Source: Nematostella vectensis (Eukaryota > Cnidaria > Anthozoa > Actiniaria > Edwardsiidae). Taken from it: 64,000 nucleotides of DNA. The notes under the pieces were generated by a model. That model worked only from the letters and a program-made list of their open reading frames with translations. It was not told the origin of the DNA and made no database searches. The position numbers and the translations under genes were made by a program. Shown piece by piece: positions 1 to 11,400 of the stretch (positions are counted from its first letter, which is position 1; every line of letters starts with the position of its first letter). The stretch spans positions 12,761,951-12,825,950 of the forward strand of contig NC_064041.1 of the NCBI RefSeq assembly GCF_932526225.1, in the 5' to 3' direction.

Positions 1-1141
1 GACGTCATTAAAACGAAGATACTCATATCTCACGATAGAAGCATCCTCGGACAACCAAACTTGGAGGATGTCATGTAGGTGTCAAGGAAGGATAGTCATG
101 TGATATGTGATGTCACCGAAGAAGTAATTATTAACAAAAATACTCATCATCGGACAATACAAAGAGCAAATTCCTCTTCCACAACATTGTCGAGCCTCGA
201 ACTTTTCATAACTGCCTCCCCTTGAAAGAGAAGCTGCTTTTTGCCGTCTTCTTCTGCTGCGGGAAACAAATTCCGATTCCTCCAGAATCGAACGCGTGCA
301 GACTTCTGCGCTCTTCACAGAGGTCGCTAAGTGTTTTATAGGTTTCGTCATCGACGGCTCGCAGTTAGTTTTCGTACAGCATCAGTGGCGCATACTTGCC
401 AAACAATCGCAGCGATAGCCAAAATAGTCTACCCATTTTGGCAATAAGTTCGCTGTATAGGAGCGCGAGGCCCTATCACTAGGATAACAAGCTCCGGAAG
501 CTAGCGAAACCGACGGAAGGCTACACAAAGGAAGCGCTATCACGGGTGCTTACTAGAGCGTAACGCTTATTAACTTCTATTAACTTTTGCCAGGATACAT
601 TACCGTCAAAGAAATGATATGTTTTATCTCTATTTTAGCATCCTTGATTATAGTCAGGATTTGCCTTGGGGGAGGAGTAGGGGAAACGGGGCGGTTCAAC
701 CATCGGTTTCAAAGTTTAGTCCCTGTACCAGTTAAATTACAAGATACGAAAAAATCCGCAGTTTTGAAAATACACAAAATACTTTTGACTTATTATATAC
801 TTTTTCGTATTATTTTAGGGGTAGCAGTTTTTGAATCGCAATCGTTCACCGACTTTCTCGCAAGTACTAGCAATGGTCGGACATCCTTGGCTAGTTTAAT
901 TCGAGTGCTTGGTTCTTTCCGGATCGTCAAATGTTCCTTCAAAATGCTCGGCTCGCAGAAGACAAAAACCCAAAGAGCTCTTAGAATGTAATACCCCGTC
1001 TGTTTAGCGTTATTTTTAGAGATGATCAAAAGAAAAGGCCTTCTAAGACACCTCAATCACGTTATTCATTCTCAATTTAAGAGGGTTTAACAGGAAGTTT
1101 GCCGGTAAACCCTAAGGGACGACAGATTTTCGGCAGATTTT
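1..1141. other. No gene recognised
   Basis: Mixed-composition sequence with short open frames on both strands. None has a family motif, a plausible exon border pair or a good start, including the 134-residue plus-strand frame near 587-991. I see nothing I can name here. Confidence 0.5.
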
Positions 1142-1660
1142 GACCTCAAGAAAACTTGTCCTAAGTTTGGTCGTGTCACAACTCTCGTAGCTTAAGACAT
1201 GATTTTTCCTTGTTATGATGTCGTAATCATTGACTTCATGTCACGTGTCCATTTTGCTGGACCCCCTTGACCTCAAGAAAACTTGGCCTAAGTTTGGTCG
1301 TGTCACAACTCTCGTAGCTAAGGATATGATTTTCCTAGTTCTGATGACGTCATTAATGACGTAATGTCACGTGTTCCATTTGTTGACCCTCCCTTGACCT
1401 CAAGACAACTTGTACTAAGTTTGGTCGGGTCACAACTCTCGTAGCCCAAGATATGATTTTCCTAGTTTTGATGACGTAATCAATGGCGTCATGAATGACG
1501 TCATGTCACGTGTCCATTTTGCTGGACCCCCCTTGACCTCAAGAAAACTTGGCCTAAGTTTGGTCGTGCCACAACTCCCGTAGCTCAAGATATTGATATT
1601 CGTATTTGTGATGACGACTAGACGACTAACCCTAAGTTTGATTGTCTTGCGAATTTTTCT
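1142..1660. repeat. Tandem repeat, four units of about 127-139 bp
   Basis: Units start at about 1142, 1269, 1396 and 1535, each with GACCTCAAGA, then a TTTGGTCGTGTCACAACTC-like stretch, then TGACGTCA-type palindromes and TGTCACGTGTCCATTTTGCT. The last unit is partial. Units differ by substitutions and small indels, so the array is not very recent. The repeated TGACGT/CACGTG words resemble bZIP and E-box sites, but that may be chance. Confidence 0.85.
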
Positions 1661-1689
1661 TTCGAAATCTATCAAAATTCTATATCCAA

Positions 1690-1795
1690 GTTCATGGTTA
1701 TTACATTAAGCGTCGAGTGTTCTTGCATTAAGCGTTAAGTCCGTTATAACATTAAGCGTTGAAAATGTGTTACATTAAGCGTTAACTGTTGTTAA
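1690..1795. repeat. Short tandem repeat of a CATTAAGCGTT motif
   Basis: Four imperfect units of about 23 bp share the core ACATTAAGCGTT. It is directly followed by a low-complexity GACACAGGA/ACAAAA-rich tract to about 1910. Confidence 0.75.
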
Positions 1796-1799
1796 CTGG

Positions 1800-2805
1800 T
1801 GATACACAGGGCAGGGCGCAAGACACAGGAAACAAAATACAGGTTGAAATACACAAGACTAAGGACACAGGACAGAAGAGACTAAACACACAAAACAAGG
1901 ACACCAAAGAACAGTAGCGAGTTTGGAGAATTTGTTGCGCAGTCAACAATTTTAAAGTCAGCTTTTTCATTCAATGTTTACTTGTTACTTTTTTAACGGA
2001 TTTTGAAATTTTGGAAGACAAATTAAAAAAAATATAAAAGACACAGACACCAGACACTACAAATAGAAGAGACATGAATAAAAGAAATAAAAGAAGTTAG
2101 TAATTGTGCTAAAATGAAAAAGAAACTTGATTCCAATAATCAATGACGTAACACTTCAATGGATTTCTTCAATATATTAAACATTTGAACTATGGGCACA
2201 AGATCATTAAATAATACTGGGTGCTTACTCACATACAGTATGAGATTCAGACCCCTTATGGTGGATTTACCAAGTACCAATGTCATAAATTAAAAGTAGA
2301 GCATATCTTTCTTTGAGTGTCACTAGCAAGATTGATACTTGATAATGGCAAAACTTCGCTTCGAATATAGCAATATAAAGCACAACAACGCTTTTAAAAT
2401 GCCAACGAAAGCTAAAAGAGAATTGAGGGTGAAGAAAGACTGAAGAAATACAAAGTAAATGCTGGTACTGGTAGGAGAGCGCATTTCTTCGGACGCTTGT
2501 CTTGTGTGACTGAAAATCATAAATTCTGGGACAGAGAGGATCCGATGGTGAATTTTTCTTTAATCAAACTTAATTAGGTTAATTAATGTGGTTTTCCTAT
2601 CAAGGAGGTGTCCGTATTTAGGGGGTGTTCGTAATGCAGGGGTTTCTGAGCATTAGCAAGTGGAATATAAAGACACCCGCTAGATGATTACACACCACAC
2701 ATAACATTCTTTCGCTTCGGTTTTCTGAGTTTCAGTGATAGGATTGTGGGGATGTCGGATGTGGAAGATTAGTAACGAGATGGGCAATTTTCTCAATTTA
2801 AGGTT
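1800..2805. other. No gene recognised
   Basis: AT-rich sequence downstream of the D8C gene. It could hold that gene's 3' UTR or further 3' exons, but I found no convincing exon or poly(A) signal. Confidence 0.4.
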
Positions 2806-3968
2806 TTACAATTTATCAAATTCTGTGGCTGAGATGCAAAAGTAGTTACCTGCTCCATTGCCGCAGTAGCGAAATAAGCAGCCTGGCGGTGCACTTAACT
2901 CGTACACGTAGAACTCGCCGCAGTTCCTCACGCGGATGTTGTTGCTCCACATGCAGCAATCATTCCTGTAGCTGTAACAAACTGTCCTGGTGACAACTCC
3001 GTCAGCGACTGAAGGGTGTGCGCCGTTCAACCAGCCGGCAGCATCTGTACCACAGTAAAATTCCCGCGTACACGATGTCGGCATGCGGTACCCTGCGTCA
3101 CCGGAGATGCGGTACCATCCGCTAAGGCCGCTGTCACACTGGACATTACCGTTGTTATGTGAGTTTTGCGAGCGGTCGATAGTGTTGAGAGTCACATAGT
3201 TGCTACACTCTGAAAGAGTAAAAGGAAACAAAATTAGTAAATGAATTACATTTGCATGATTACATGTTGTTTGATCGCATTACTCGGGCACTGTAGTATA
3301 ACAAAAAGCAGAATATCACCAAAAAGAAAAAAAATTATCGAGGATAGGTCCCCGAATGGTATTCAAACATCAAACATTTTAATGTGACCGCCAAGGGGGG
3401 GGGGGGGGGGGAATGCTTGTATCATTTGGAAAAAGCATAGCATTTGAAGTTTCCTTACTAAGAAATGACCCACTTTTTGGCCGCCAAGGGGGGGGGGATG
3501 CTCGTATCATTTGCAAAAGTCATAGTCATTTGAAAAAAGCATAGTATTTGAAGATTCCTTAATAAGAAATGACCCACTTTTTGGCCGGGGGAGGGGTGCG
3601 CGCTGGTGCACCCCCCTGTGTACGCGCCTGCCCAGGCTTTTATTTTCCAAGTGCTCTCTTGCTCGCCTTGTTTTGCGATTTTAAGGCAATTTTTTTTGTT
3701 TCTCGGTGTCCCCCGAGGACAGTGCTCAAATTCCTATGCAAAAAAGAAATAAATCCCCAATGCGCCTGCACCCGCCACAACAAGCTCTGAGATTTTCAAC
3801 TTAGCACCAAAGAAATTCAAAATAAATATTAATTACTAAGCTTTTAAAAGTAAAAAAAATGTCTTTGTTTCAAGATTTCTTACCTGACTGCCCGTAAGTC
3901 GCGCAGAAACTTGACAGCAAAACCAGGACAATAACAGCCGCGCTTAACAACATCTTCGTGCAAGTCAT
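2806..3968 (-). CDS. Secreted D8C-domain (uromodulin/GP2-like) protein
   Basis: Two exons on the minus strand: exon 1 at 3968-3884 and exon 2 at 3209-2806. Exon 1 starts at an ATG and encodes a signal peptide (MTCTKM, then a hydrophobic run, ending ATYGQS); it ends at CAG/GTAAGAAA, phase 1. Exon 2 starts after a good acceptor (TTTTACTCTTTCAG) and encodes one cysteine-rich D8C module with GWYR, RMPTSC, CGTDAAGWLNG, CCMW, VRNCGEFYVY and RYCG. This is the order found in uromodulin, GP2 and OIT3, where the module lies in secreted or GPI-linked mucosal proteins. The frame stops at 2806. A possible donor (GAGCAG/GTAACT) at 2850-2849 means the mature gene could continue into exons I did not find. 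Alone it would be a roughly 160-residue secreted protein; its ligand is unknown. Domain call firm, 3' end uncertain. Confidence 0.85.
3375..3645. repeat. Interspersed repeat with G-tracts, two tandem copies
   Basis: Two copies of a roughly 100-bp segment (GTATCATTTG, AAAGCATAG, TAAGAAATGACCCACTTTTTGG, a CCGCCAAGG G-run, then a GCGCCTGC end). They lie in the intron of the D8C gene. A third copy of the family is at 13540-13692, so this is a dispersed element and not only a local duplication. Confidence 0.7.
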
Positions 3969-4366
3969 TATTCAATCTGTTTGCTGGGTGAGTTTTGGCG
4001 AAAATGAACAGTCCGAGTTGAGCTGATGGTGTTTATCAATAAATACCCGCCTATATTATTTCATGGCGAGACTTATCTGTCAATTTGGAAAGAAAGTTCA
4101 TAGCTTACATATTTTCTAATCTTGAAAATCATCTCGATCTCTCAAGTATACATAAACGCCACAATTAATTTTTCTAATCAGTTCTTAATGGTGTGTTTAT
4201 CTGGGGCATCACAATTGTTTTTTTTCATCAAGCATAGTAAATCGTGTAACCATCTATGGGAAACCGGACACACCCTTTAAACTTTATTTTTCGTGCCCAC
4301 CGAAGTAAAATTCGTGTGAACAAACGCCCCTTCTCAACTCAGCCATCAATAGAGGAAATTGTCTTT

Positions 4367-4538
4367 ACTCATTACTTGGTACGTCTTTGTTGTTGTTCAT
4401 GACTTTTATCGTTTTGGATTAATTAATTAATCCAAAACGATAAAAGTCATGATCAACAACAAAGACGTTTTGGATTAATTAATTAATCCAAAACGATAAA
4501 AGTCATGATCAACAACAAAGACGTACCAAGTAATGAGT
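4367..4538. repeat. Near-perfect nested palindrome
   Basis: The left arm (4367-4425, starting ACTCATTACTTGGTACGTC) is the reverse complement of the right arm ending at 4538. The centre is TTGGATTAATTAATTAATCC, and a segment of about 56 bp containing that centre is present twice, so the structure has two alternative hairpin tips. It sits between the two arms of the larger inverted duplication (3950-4105 and 4590-4750). Confidence 0.85.
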
Positions 4539-4589
4539 AGCTGACTCGGTTTTATCACTCGAATCATTTCTTGCAGAACTCGTTTTCTA

Positions 4590-4752
4590 GCTATGAACTT
4601 CCTTTCCAAATTGACAGATAAGTCTCGCCATGAAATAATATAGGCGGGTATCTATTGATAAAAACCATCAGCTCAACTCGGACTGCTCATTTTCGCCAAA
4701 ACTCACCCAGCAAACAGATTGAATAATGACTTGCACGAAGATGTTGTTAATT
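4590..4752 (+). pseudogene. Inverted copy of the D8C promoter and first codons
   Basis: This stretch is the reverse complement of about 3947-4105, with only a few mismatches over roughly 150 bp. It carries the proximal promoter, 5' leader, ATG and first codons (MTCTKML) of the D8C gene, now reading on the plus strand. Homology breaks after about eight codons, where TAATTAATG repeats begin, so no signal peptide or exon follows. It is a truncated copy. Two near-identical promoters therefore face outward from a shared centre. Confidence 0.8.
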
Positions 4753-4754
4753 AA

Positions 4755-6768
4755 TGTTAATTAATGAATTTATTGATGTGCCAACCGCACATAGCTCAGA
4801 TTTGATATTGGGTAAGGGGAAGGGGAACTTTGATCGAGTTCTGAGTACAGGGAATACAGTATGTAAGAATGTCTGACAGAGTGGGAAGCAGAAAGCAGGG
4901 ATCAAAATGCCGAATAGATATATAGAGTACTTTTATCCCTGGGTTAGCGTTTAGCTGCTTTCTAGGAACCCGGCCCAGGTTTCTTTGATAAATTAAACGA
5001 AAGTTGTTTGGGTCAGACCAGGTTGTGCCTTTTAGCTTTATCAGACTTACTACGAGCTTTGAGTACATTTTAATTATCGGATAACCCGAGATATTTAACA
5101 GGCCAGAGCCCCATTATCGAGTATTGCTCCGGCGTGTAGGCATGTTGCAGGGAGGTCAACAGCAGAATGTTGGAACGCTTCCAAAATTGTGCGGCGCGCA
5201 TTGTTGCCCAGTCACCTGACAGTGCTAGCGCTATAGGCAAAATTGCATGTGAGACGTGACCTTAATATTCTGAAACTGGTAAACAAAAGAGCCTTAAAGG
5301 CCAATGCCCCAATATTTTAGAAATTATTTTAATTATAACAGAGACATTTCTTGAAGAACGACCCGCCAAAGTAAGTATCTGCACCTCCCTCATGTGCGGA
5401 CAGAGACAGTTATCATGGCTGCACTGTTTTTAACCAATTGCATATTTTATTATATAATATTTTTAGAGTTAGTTTATGTGGCAAATAAAATAAGTTTCTC
5501 TGTACATGCAAATATATATACATATACATATTTTTAAAGCAAAAAAAATTCGTGTAAGGAAAAAAAATTCATGCAGGCCGACCACACACACACAAAAAAA
5601 TGTGCATCAAGCTAAAAAAAAATCGTGAACCAAGCTCAAGGCACCATATGGTTCATTGGCCTGTGAATCATAAGTTTTAGTTAGTGCATTTCCAGCCCCC
5701 TTATGAGCTGGAAATATCGCATACCCCACACCCCTACCGAAACTATCAATCCTCATAAAAAGAAGGCTGTCTAGAGGGGTCTGTTATGCTCACCCAGAGA
5801 AAAGTATGACATTCAAATACTCAACAGAAAGAAATGCATCCATGTCCATATGAATGACATCATAATCAGCAGATGCCTGTATGTCATATCGGACATTATA
5901 GTCTACAACTTCAACTTGTATCATATCATATCACAGTAAGTCAGGCGTCTATATCTAAACATAGTTTTAGTACACTTAAATCATATTTTGCGACAATTTT
6001 TGTACAAAATGGTACACTGGTGTGCCATACTAGATCTCGTATAATGAATTCGATTGTTGTATCTGAGTGAAATAACGTCTGTTATGACAATTGTTTCCAA
6101 GAAAACCCGGTTTAATACTTTACATGAATGAATCATGGGCTAGACCCAGCCTTTCCTTGGTTTGGTCGCTAGCACTCCTAGGAAAGCTTATTATTTCCAG
6201 GCTGATTGCAGCCCATGCTTTCTCGTAGAGGCCGGATTAAAAAAGCCTGGTAAAACCGTGGTTTTCCAAAATCTCCAGGCGGTTTTTTTTACCTGGGCTT
6301 CTGGTACCTGGGAATAAGGATTGACTTTATGTCCTAGGCAATCACCATTTGGATTTATCGTATGAACAAATAGAATGAACTCTAGATAATGAACTCTAGA
6401 TTCATAGTTTTTTTCCGCACCATAGATAAATTTCAGTGTTTGTGGCGAAAAAAAAAAATTCCTGCAAGCCAAACGCTAACTAAAAAAAATATTCGTGCAT
6501 CATTGAGGCGTCCGTCCGCCCGTCCCTATCACTTTTCTAATGGTCCGTCCCTAAGCGATAAAGGTCCATTCATCGACAAATCCCAATCACTGCGAATTAT
6601 ATATGATAGCCACATTCAAAAATGTATAGATGATAGCGATATAGCTTTATTTGTTGACATGGCTGGATGCTGCAGAAATACAAGTCAATTTAGCGCTTTC
6701 CTGTGTACTTCTGTATCGATTTTCGTATTTTTTGGTTATAATAATAATAAATAATAATAACAATAATA

Positions 6769-6800
<32 letters not shown>

Positions 6801-8210
6801 AATAATAAGGGTATCTGGACGTTGTTGTATAATAACGTGGTGCAGATCGTGCAAAGAAAACCGAGATCAGACATGAATGGAGAAAAAATGGTAAAGTTAT
6901 AAAAAGTATTGATAAGTAATAGAAAAAAAGGAAGAGCTAATTGCCCGAGGATCGAACCTACTTATATGAGATAAAAGAAGAGAAAAATATACCATACTTC
7001 CAGACATGCGCTGAAACACCGTATGGCAGCATGAAGCTTTACGGCTAAGTGAGAGATTTCGGCCCCAGCACCGCTGTCTAGCGAACTGTACAACACAAAG
7101 GAACCTGATTGTACCCGCGCATTAATGGGGAGGCAATAACCAGGATCCAAGCCTTGGTCGGTTACGCCACGCACAGCTCGCTGGGATGGAGAATAAAAAA
7201 TATCGAGGTCTTATTCACGCTTGCGTCTGTTGGGAATTAGCCTGTTGCTATGGTAGTATGGTAACTTTGTCATCATGCACAGCACGCTGTGACCTTGGTA
7301 TAATAAAATCGGCAATATTTTGTTCTCAAGTGCTCAGTCGTGCCCGTGCATATCTTTTGTGTTTTGAAACAAGAAAGGTAAATGATCTATGCTGAAATGG
7401 GCGCGATCTAAATTCATGTGCTCATTTTAGCCATCGGGGGCGTAGAAAGGGGGAATCGAAAATGCCATATATAACGCTCAAAAATCGGAATAATACGATT
7501 CATGAAGAACCTACTGTGATTACTTAGACATACATTTGAAATTTAATAACTCAAAGAAAATGATCTATATTATAATAATGAAATCGATTTTCAATTTTAA
7601 AACCAAACCAAAGTTGTCACGCATAAGTCGGATCTAGGTCCCTCAATGGGCTGAATGTATTTTCTCCATCAGCTGGCCGCGAAGCCGTGGGGGATCGAAA
7701 TAACCTAAATTTCAGACAACCAGCTTACAGCGTCCAGCAACCTTAACAACCCGACCAGAGCGCATGGTCGGTCGGTTCTAAGGAGAGGTCACAGTGCTTC
7801 CAGGTGCACATGTGATTCGTGCAGGTGATCGGGATAGCGACCCAGTCTGAGGCCTCACCGCGAACACGAACCGCCGAGACCTGTCGCTTAAAGATGGAAC
7901 TAACACAAGACAAGTGGAGATTTACCAAGATATGCCTCGAAATCGTCTTTATTTGAACGTCGGCGAAACAATTTTGGTCTTTGAAGTATTCCCTTTTAAT
8001 GATTTAGTGATTCGCTGTAGCATCGATGGTTGTGCTGTTAGTGTTTAGGTAAAGTACGTGTATCTGTACTAGGGAGTGATGGGTCGGTGAATCTAAATCA
8101 TCTATCCTTGAATTCACATGTCGTTGTTGTTGTAAGGGAATATAGTGCACTAAATTTAGACAAACGAGAAGTCTTCCAGTCAAGTAAACGCACTCCATCT
8201 ATTCCCAAAT
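4755..8210. other. No gene recognised
   Basis: About 3.4 kb upstream of the D8C promoter copy and downstream of the protease gene. Frames of 60-120 residues occur on both strands, but none shows a family motif. AT-rich runs and a GAT microsatellite (6738-6810) are the only structure I can support. Confidence 0.5.
6738..6810. repeat. ATA/GAT trinucleotide microsatellite
   Basis: Runs of ATA, then about ten GAT units, then ATA again. Both strands stay open across it, which produces spurious short frames. Confidence 0.9.
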
Positions 8211-8222
8211 AAAAAAAACCTT

Positions 8223-8228
8223 TTTATT
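8223..8228 (-). promoter_or_regulatory. Poly(A) signal of the CCP-protease gene
   Basis: AATAAA on the minus strand, about 205 bp downstream of the protease stop codon. Assigned by position and hexamer only. Confidence 0.55.
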
Positions 8229-8433
8229 GCACCGCGACCCGAGATTATAAAAGTCGTATATATGAGACAGACAGTTCAAAATAACCCGAGAATAAGAGAA
8301 AATACAAGGCTAGTAAGAAACTGTTTTTTCTCAGTGACTAAAAGGATTCAGAAATTCAAAGGCATATGACAATGTAGTAAGTAGACTTTGAAAAGCAAGC
8401 GTTTTCCCCCTTCTCGGCGGCCATTTTGGATCC

Positions 8434-11400
8434 CTATAATAGCATTGTGCGTCCCTTGTGTGTCTGAATTGTGCTGTTAATCCAACTGAGATAGGACTCT
8501 ACTCTAGTGTAAAACCCATATTTGCCTTTAATACCGCACCCCTCCCCCCAGCTTACAATACCCGCTGACACCCATCGATACTTGCCCTCCCTACGAACCT
8601 CGCGGACAAAACTCCCCCCACTATCCCCTCGACAGGTGTCATTACCACCCTTACCCTCCCCCGCACAAAACGTAATATTCGCGTTAAAATGGTAAGATGT
8701 AGAGTCCCGGCAGATCCTGTCTGGCTGAACTGTGAATGCCGTGTGACGTAGTACCCTTGACGTCTTTTTATGACCACGTGGTAGTTGTCCCGGATCTAGC
8801 TTTTCTGTCGACCCCCATCCCGCCACGAAACCGTACTTTCCAGGGCTGAGTAAGGCCTCGCCCTTGTGAGGCAAGCAGATGGTGCGGACGGATGGCCCAA
8901 GTTTGACTCTGGTCCTTAGCTTGACAAGGGCAATGTCGTTGTAAAACGTCTGTAGGCTTATGAAGTTTGGATGAAGAATAATGTCTTTGGCTAAGATGTC
9001 TTGTTGTGTAGGATCTGTTATTTGAAGATGGTTATCGCCAAGTCTAAGTTTATAACTAAAAGAAATGAAAGGAAAAGCAAAGCGGTATGAGTGGGTTTCT
9101 TTAAACCCTCAGGGCCGTGGAGCACCAGGGGGAGACTGGGGGCACGTTCCCAAAAATATTTTTAAAAAATCATTAGGAAATGACAGGTCGCTGTTCCCCA
9201 ATATTTTCTAAATGTTTCTGTATCGCAAATAACTGATTTTTTATACTGACAAACGCAAGAAAGAGATTTTTGATAAACATCACTTTTGGTTGATCAGAGC
9301 TGTATTATTGGGGGAACGATATAGAAAAATTGGGGGGAGGGGGTGGGTGGGTATGTGCCCCCACCCCCAGCGACACAACCCGAGCTACGGACATGATGAT
9401 ACCGACATGCAACCGACATAGTCCCATAAGCAACCTTTAAAAAGAGGGTTATAGAGCTATTTCATGGTGTCTTACATTTCAGGAGTCAAAATGTCTTTTG
9501 CTAATTTCTTTGTAAATTTGTTGATCCCAAAGAAGCAATGCGCTGCAGTTAGTACCCAGTCTCCTTTGATAAGCGTGCCACCGCACGTCAGCGTCCATAT
9601 ACCTGCAAAGGATCACGGTAAATGCACATTCAAAAACAAATATATTGTAGTTTTTATCAAGAATACTAAGTACATAATTATACACGAAATATATTCCACT
9701 AGGTCAATAAGGGCTTTCAAGATCTTGGCCATTCAGAAAAAGAACAGCCAAGAAATAAACGTTAAAACTATGTAGAAACTATGTTTGTTTTTGGTGTAAC
9801 TTGTGGTGATTGTTAATGCCTGGCTAAACACGCAAACATGTTTGTCAAACATTGCGTTTGACGCAAATGTTTGTACGTTTAGCCACCCACAAAACATGGC
9901 ACTCAATTGGCTTCCACAACACGTACAGATGTTTGAACGAGATCAAAACATTTTTATCAAACATTTACGTTGAATGCAAATGTTTTATCGTTTAGCCACT
10001 CATCAAACAAAACATTGCGCGCGCTTCGTGATTTTATCCAATCACCGCTCGAAATTCCCATGGCGCCACTTTGATCTCTCGCGTAATCATAACGGAAAAA
10101 GTGCGCGCGCTCATGTTTTATGAAAATGTTTTTGTGTTTAGCCACTTCGCCAAAAATGCTGGCACGAGTGTTCGATTTCAATGTTTGACAAACATGTTTA
10201 CGTGTTTAGCCAGGCCTTTAGTATTACAACTTTAGTACTACTTCCGATATTGTTCACTTTCCTATTTATGATGATTCACTACCTGCCTAGATTAGCGTTT
10301 GATGTTTTGCGGGTTAATACCTTTTTCTATTATACACCTATTTAAAATAAGGTTGCATCAAGAGAGCATAAGATAAGAGAGGGACACTTTGGTATTACCC
10401 GCGCGCCATGTCGAGTCCGAATCCGGCTATTTTTAGTAACTACCACCCCACCACTGCGCGTGAGGATTTTTACTCACCCTACCCCCGCGCTTTGGCATTT
10501 ACATCTTGTTGTTTGCCGCTATTCTGTGACATGAAACCGAGAAAACACCCTATTTGCACAAATACCATCGAAAATGTCATTCTAGCATCAAGGATACGGG
10601 CAGTTGCAGTTTATTAGGAGATGTAGAACTTCGAGGATTGCAAGATTTCCAAAACGAGACTTCATTCAAAATCAAGAGCGGAAAACCTCGTGCTTCAATC
10701 ACCGTTTTTGCTCTAACTTGCTGCTTCTCCGTGGTTTCTCAATATTCATTACCTTCCTAATGGTCAAAAGAAATCTGTAAGTTAGACATTAGATATAATA
10801 TTGATTTTTGTGAATATGTCGGTGAATTGAGAAGGAATCCAAGAAAAATACATTTAATAAACTATCCTTGTAGCGAGGGAATGCATTTTTGTGATGATCA
10901 AAGCCAGCAAGCTGAAGTATCTGAGCTTTTGTAAAAGTGGGAAAATAAAGAGGAAGATATTACTGTACTTTTTTGATGTTGTTATTTTTATATGTTATAT
11001 TATTATGTTGTTATTGTACAAGCTGGAGTGCTGGAGTCGGGATTTGAATCAAATGCAGTATCACAGCCATTTTATCGCTCGTCGTTTTTTTCTTTCTCAC
11101 TTGACTTCGCCGTTCAGACAAAAAAAACAGTCAAACTTTCAGGGATTTAGCTTTCTGTGAGTATATTTGCCAATCTTGGTAACTTAAGTTAGACTTGTTT
11201 TCTTTTCCGAGTTATTTTACATGATCTCTTTTCATTCCTATCGAGTTGGCAAAACAACAACACGCAACCCGCGGGGGAGAAGGACAAAATAAAAGGAGCA
11301 AATCCTCACGCGCAGTGGTGGGGTGGTGGTTACTAAAAATAGCCGGATTCGGACTTGAAATGTCGCGCGGGTAATACCAAAGTGTCCCTCTCTTATCTTA

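Noticed and set aside
587..991. 134-residue frame with a hydrophobic start
   Set aside because: No ATG at the start, no family match, overlapping frame on the other strand of similar length.
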